Of a DNA stretch of 64,000 bases, positions 58,728 through 64,000 are shown one piece after another; positions within the stretch are counted from its first letter, which is position 1, and the number at the start of each line of letters is the position of its first letter. The notes below the pieces were generated by a model, which did not search any database, was not told where the DNA came from, and worked only from the letters and a program-made list of their open reading frames with translations. The DNA lies in contig VICG01000001.1 in the NCBI GenBank assembly GCA_008692225.1, positions 248,001 through 312,000 on the forward strand, in the 5' to 3' direction. The DNA comes from Monilinia fructicola. Taxonomy: Eukaryota > Ascomycota > Leotiomycetes > Helotiales > Sclerotiniaceae. The translations under genes and the position numbers were made by a program.

Positions 58728-59827
58728 GATGGCGATTGTTGCGCGGCTGAGCGCGGGGGTGAAAATTTTATGGGATCCGTTTGGCTTCGTCGCCTGGTTT
58801 TAAGAAGTTCCTTCTGGATATTGAATCTTGTGAGATGAAGAAGTAGATAGGGTTATTGAAATTGTTGTTCTTTGTAATCCAAATCTATATTTTGTGACTG
58901 ATTTCTCGGAGAGCAAAGAGAAGCTTAAGCTGAGGTCGGGTGGATGGGTGGGTGTGTATATTCTCTAAGAGTCACAATATCTCAATGAACTACAGTAGTA
59001 AGTCGATATCTCTACGGTAGTCGAGATGTGATGGTTTGGCGGTTGGGGGGTTTTGGTCTGATGGAGAGGGAGAGGAAGAGGGAGAGGGAGAGGGAGAGGA
59101 AGAGGAAGGAGCAGAGAGGGAGGGGCCTGCCTTTCTTCGCTTCTTTGGTCCTTTGGTTCTTTGGTGGGATGGAGGGATGGAAAGTTGTTCGGTTAATAAT
59201 AAAAATAATAAAATGGAGATTTATGATTGGTGCAATGACGTTGAGTGGTGGTACGGAGTAGTCAAGGTCTTATTATTATTATCAGTACTGTACTTGTACT
59301 GTACTTACTACATACAGTAATAAGTCGTAGGACTGATAGATTCCAAGTTGACGTCGATGCTCATGGAATCCGTTCCCTGTCGATTGATGGTGTGATTGGT
59401 TTACTCGAGTAATTGGTTTGATTGTCTAGATTCCAAGCTGCTACTGCTACCGTGCATCCATTTTCTCTTCTATATAAGACAAACAACACAACAATATCAT
59501 TGTCAAGATCTACCATTACCTAGCTACTGGTATCTAGCTGCTGGTATCTATCTACTAGCTACTATCTACTAGCTACTAGCTATTAGCTACTACCTATTAG
59601 CTACTACTTACTAGCTACTAGCTACTACCTACTACTCACCTACCTACCTACCCACCTTCTTACCTTCCTGCATCCTCTCAACTATGGAATTTTCTGTCAA
59701 AATGCAAAAGTAAAGTTTTTGATATATAGCAGTTGATTCTGCATACATTCATACTTTACATTCTCGAAATAAAAGAATCACCACCACCGCCACCACCATC
59801 ATCACCACCATCATCACCACCATCATC
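58728..59827. other. Divergent promoter region of eIF2-alpha and NTE1
   Basis: Contains a GAGAGG purine tract at 59057-59105, palindromic cagtactgtacttgtactgtac at 59283-59305, a CTAGCTACTA-type minisatellite at 59515-59640 and a CACCACCATCAT run at 59778-59827 running up to the NTE1 start. No separate gene is seen. Confidence 0.6.
59515..59640 (+). repeat. CTAGCTACTA-type minisatellite in the NTE1 5' region
   Basis: Imperfect 7-11 base units built from tagctac, tatctac and tattagctac over about 125 nt, about 190 nt before the NTE1 start codon, followed by a CCTACC tract. Confidence 0.8.
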
Positions 59828-62800
59828 ATGTCTTCTCAAACTGTTTCCTCCCTTGTCATGGACTCGACAATAGCCTCAACCATGACCTGGGCTACTGCTT
59901 CACCCACAAACCAAACACATTTTGACGCAACTGCATCATGGTTTGGAATCTTTGGCAGGATGACTATGTTCTTGATCAAGTTAATCCCAGGAATACTTTA
60001 CTGGCTTATAACTTTCACCACAATGACAGTGCCGACTTTTCTCTTCACTCTGTTTTCAACCAGCTTGACTTTTACCATGAATGCTACGACTTTGTATGTG
60101 CCATTCAATCTACTCGGTTATCAATGCTAACTTTTGATTCTAGGATGTTGATCATGGCGGCATTCGTATCAACCATGAGTTGGTTCGTAAGATATCGATT
60201 TCTCAATATGTACTCGCGATTACCTCCGGAACCCCAGCGAAAGGAGCCCCAGATCGATCTCTATCCAGATACACAAGAAGAAGGATCAAAATCGGGGTTC
60301 TCCAATTATTTGGATGAGTTTCTGAGTGCCATCAAGATATTTGGTTATTTAGAGCGCCCTGTATTCCACGAACTCACACGCTCGATGCAGACAAGAAAGC
60401 TCATAGCTGGTGAAACTTTGAATCTCGAGGAGGAAAAGGGCTTTTGTCTGGTAGTCGATGGATTGGTGGAAATTTTTGTCAAGTCGGCTCGGGAAGGGCA
60501 TGAATCTGATATCGATCCTGTGTCATATGAACGAGAAGATTCGGATAGCGGATATGGTCCTCACCGGGGTGGTGGACATCAGGGCTACCAGTTACTAACG
60601 GAAGTCAAAAATGGCGCACCCATGTCGTCTCTCTTTTCGATACTTTCATTATTTACCGAAGATGTCAAATTGAGACATTCTGATGACGACGACTTCGATG
60701 GAAGTAATTCAGGTACCCCTTATGACAATTCCACTCGTCATGAATTTGGTAACAGTCATGAGGCTCCCCCATCACTCCTACAAGCCCAATATATGGTGCA
60801 CCCAGTGAAGATGGCCAAAGAAATGGCCAGGATCGTCGCGCATCGACCACGACGACCAACTCAAGAATACCTCCACTGTCATTGGACGCCGCAGCTGATA
60901 TACACCCGCGTCGACCTAGACCCAAGAGATTGACGACCACCTCGGTCCACCCTGACATTGTGGCCAGAGCTACCGTTGACACAACAATCGCTATAATTCC
61001 TGCGAGCGCTTTCCGACGGTTAACGAGAGTATATCCCAAAGCTACAGCGCACATTGTTCAGGTTATTTTGACGAGATTACAAAGAGTCACCCTTGCAACC
61101 GGTCATTCTTATCTTGGTTTGACCAGCGAGGTTCTGCGCACTGAAAAACACATGAATAAGTATACGACCTACGAATTACCAAATTTCCTCCGTGGAGATG
61201 CACTGAAGCGGTTGAAGGAGAAGTTTATTCGCGAAAAGGAGAGGATAGGCGCCGAAGAAGGCAGCAAAGGTATTGCTTTACACAACGCTGGCGCCTCACG
61301 ACGACGAAGGTCTAGTTATGGCCTGAGAAAAGAGGCTACAATGCATGCATCTTCAGCCAGAGGTTCTATGTCGATGTCCAAACAAACCTTCGAAGCACCT
61401 GGTGGAGAGTCGGGCGCGAGTCCTAGTCCTGGGGATCTTCTTACAAATATCCAAATGTCACGTTATGGTGGCAGGAAACCTTCTACAAGTGTGAAGCAAG
61501 GTTCTAGTCCTCAGGTATGGCACCATGATACTCAAAGCCCCCTTTCACAAAGGGTTTCGAATCCATTCAGCGGTCCTATGAATCCACGGATCCCTCTTCA
61601 TCGTCAGGAATCTATCGATGAAGATGGTATGTTCAGGAAATCCATATTGGAATGTATATTCAAGGCGATTGGCCTTACAAACACTAGGAATGCTTTACGT
61701 ATGTCAGATTCCGTTGAAGGCTCCCCTCGATTGCTCTCATATGATCAGAAACGTCAGAAGGCAATTTTCACTAGCAATTCCTTTACGAGCAATGCCTTTG
61801 GTCTTATTGACCCTATGAAGGGTCTGTAGATGAGACCGAATCGGTGACGTCGGGTGGAGTGAGCGCGGGTGGCTATCCAAGCACACAAGGCCTCGCCCAA
61901 GAGCTCAAGGATGAAGTGGAGATTGTTTACTTCCCAAAAGGCTCAGTTCTTGTGGAACAAGGAGAGAGAAACCCTGGGCTGTATTATGTTATCGATGGCT
62001 TCCTAGATGTGAGTGTTCCTATTGATGAGAAGTCCGATGCAATGGTGCTAGGGAAATCGTTCCGACACTCTTCAAGCGACAAGAATGTCAATGATCCAAT
62101 GCCTTCACTCTCGAGGACCAAGACTGGCTCATCGCGTGCATCTGGACCTGGTTTCGGTGGCGCAGGACACGAGGGTAAAAAGCGAAGGCCAGCAGGTCGA
62201 AAAAGTTTGGCACTTATCAAACCAGGCGGTGTTGCAGGCTACATCGGTACCATCTCCTCTTATCGCTCATTCATTGATGTTGTCGCAAAGACGGATGTTT
62301 ACGTAGGATTTTTACCCCGAACTTCACTGGAAAGAATCGTTGAGAAGTATCCGGTTGTAACTCTTGACCATGGCTAAGCGTCTCACCAGTTTGTTACCTA
62401 GATTAATCCTACACATAGACTTTGCCCTTGAATGGGTCCAGGTGAATGCTGGTCAAGTTATCTACCATCAAGGCGATGATAGTGACGCGATCTACATCGT
62501 CTTGAATGGCCGACTTCGACTTGTAGTCAACAATGACGAAGCTGGCATGAAGGTCATTGGTGAGTATGGTCAAGGTGAAAGTGTTGGAGAATTAGAAGTC
62601 ATGACAGAATCCGTAAGACCTGCTACACTTCATGCGATCCGAGATACCGAACTGGCCAAATTCCCAAAGACACTATTCAATAGTCTTGCCCAAGAACACC
62701 CCGGTATCACTATCAAAATTTCCAAGATCATTGCATCTCGTATGCGAGCCTTGGTAGAAGAGCCAGTATTTGTACAAACCAAGGAGAAAGTTACTGGTGC

Positions 62801-64000
62801 CACAAACGATAAAAGTGTCTTCGACTGTCAACCTCCGTACTGTAGCTATACTTCCCGTCACCGCCGGTGTACCCGTGGTCGAATTTGGCAGTCGTCTCAT
62901 GAATGCTTTGACTCAGATCGGAGCACCAAATGGTGTGACTTCTCTTAATCAAGCGGCAATCCTCAATCACCTTGGCAGGCATGCTTTCAGTCGTATGGGA
63001 AAACTTAAGCTATCACAATATCTTGCTGACCTGGAGGAGAAGTACGGCCTGGTGTTATATATTGCTGGTACGTGACATCTTTTTGCTTGTGGGGCATGAA
63101 AATGCATGCATCTATATTTGGTATTCAAAGGATCCATCTTAACACCATTGCTAATATTCCACCCAGACACAAATGTTAACTCGCCTTGGACTCAAACTTG
63201 CATCAGCCAAGCCGATTGCATCCTTCTAGTAGGTATCGCAGACGGTTCGCCAGCGATTGGAGAGTATGAACGTTTCTTATTAGGTATGAAGACTACTGCA
63301 AGAAAAGAGCTTGTGTTATTGCACGCAGACCGATTCTCATCACCGGGTGTGACTCGCGCCTGGCTCAGAAATCGAGTCTGGATCAATGGCGGGCACCATC
63401 ATGTTCAGATGGATTTCAGAACAAGTGCTGTCCCGGTACATCCTCAAACCAGAAAATTTGGGACTGCATTGAAGCAGCGAGTTCAGGTGATTCAAGCAGA
63501 AATTCAAAAATACACTTCTCGCCGTGTCCGACAATCACCACTTTACTCGGCAGAGACTCCATTCAAAGGCGACTTTCATCGAATTGCTAGACGTCTTTGC
63601 GGTAAGTCTATTGGCCTTGTTCTTGGAGGAGGTGGCGCACGTGGTATATCTCAGGTTGGTATTATTAGAGCCATGGAAGAAGCCGGAATTCCAATCGACA
63701 TTATAGGAGGAACGTCCATTGGATCATTCATCGGCGCACTGTACGCTCGTGATGCAGACGTAGTTCCTATGTATGGACGCGCAAAGAAATTCTCAGGTCG
63801 TATGGCAAGTATGTGGCGTTTTGCTCTGGATCTGACATATCCATCTGCTTCCTATACTACTGGCCATGAGTTCAATCGTGGTATCTTTAAGACTTTTGGT
63901 AATACTCAGATTGAAGATTTCTGGCTGGAGTTCTACTGCAACACCACCAATATCAGTAAAAGTCGATCCGAGATTCATACTAGTGGATATGCATGGCGAT
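59828..64000 (+). CDS. NTE1: Lysophospholipase NTE1 (neuropathy target esterase homologue), 3' end outside window
   Basis: Start ATG at 59828; exon 1 ends 60093, intron 60094-60143, a later intron about 63071-63166, then open to the window end. The N-terminus has membrane helices ([20 protein letters not shown]). Cyclic-nucleotide-binding-like domains follow ([58 protein letters not shown]). The patatin-like domain starts with [14 protein letters not shown] and carries the catalytic serine motif GTSIGSF. The enzyme deacylates phosphatidylcholine and lysophosphatidylcholine at the ER. The CDS is truncated: the catalytic Asp region lies beyond the edge. Four small indels break the frame, at about 60789-60794 (AT duplication), 61809-61818, 62355-62372 and 62808-62815 (A-run), with conserved sequence on each side, so they look like sequence errors. 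Confidence 0.95.

Noticed and set aside
1..64000. CRISPR arrays, rRNA and tRNA genes
   Set aside because: The direct repeats seen are micro- and minisatellites without spacers, and no cloverleaf or rRNA-like sequence was recognised on either strand.

Overview
This is a window of filamentous ascomycete (Pezizomycotina) nuclear DNA, probably from a leotiomycete such as a relative of Botrytis or Sclerotinia; that placement is an inference from gene content and from the scattered TAGG/CCTA tracts. Genes are spaced 1-3 kb apart and carry 50-100 nt GT-AG introns. Recognisable conserved genes include IMP2, QNS1, GDT1, eIF2-alpha, NTE1, an aquaporin and a TRF-like telobox protein.

Left part (1-16 kb): an RS-rich nuclear protein, a coiled-coil kinetochore-like protein, a Gdt1/TMEM165 cation transporter with an unusually long lumenal segment, a TRF-like Myb protein whose last intron holds a telomere-repeat tract, and the mitochondrial peptidase IMP2.

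Middle (17-39 kb): a compact accessory block sits between two conserved genes, IMP2 and QNS1. Its main gene (17,095-20,159, minus) encodes one polypeptide of about 1,020 residues. This fuses a CarB-like crotonase, a CarA-like beta-lactam synthetase and a CarC-like Fe(II)/2-oxoglutarate oxygenase, which are the three core enzymes of bacterial carbapenem biosynthesis, in pathway order. The same block holds a full ABCB-type exporter, a large ATP-grasp ligase and a one-module A-T-C NRPS. AT-rich DNA, a 630-bp heptamer repeat and diverged tandem repeats separate them. I infer a biosynthetic cluster for a carbapenem-like bicyclic compound that may be joined to an amino acid or peptide. This is the most interesting feature of the window.

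Right part (39-64 kb): QNS1, an uncertain small gene, an orthodox aquaporin, a TA-flanked inverted-repeat element (MITE-like), several 8-9-mer minisatellites, a PA-TM-RING ubiquitin ligase, a secreted VPS62-family protein, eIF2-alpha, and the 5' part of NTE1, which runs off the end.

A caution applies throughout. Many genes are broken by one- or two-base indels, mostly in homopolymers. There are six in eIF2-alpha, four in NTE1 and single ones in the PA-RING, aquaporin, ABC transporter, ATP-grasp and CarB-A-C genes. Hitting an essential gene six times with no base-substitution damage points to consensus errors in an uncorrected long-read assembly rather than gene death. I therefore describe these genes as CDS and give the break positions.
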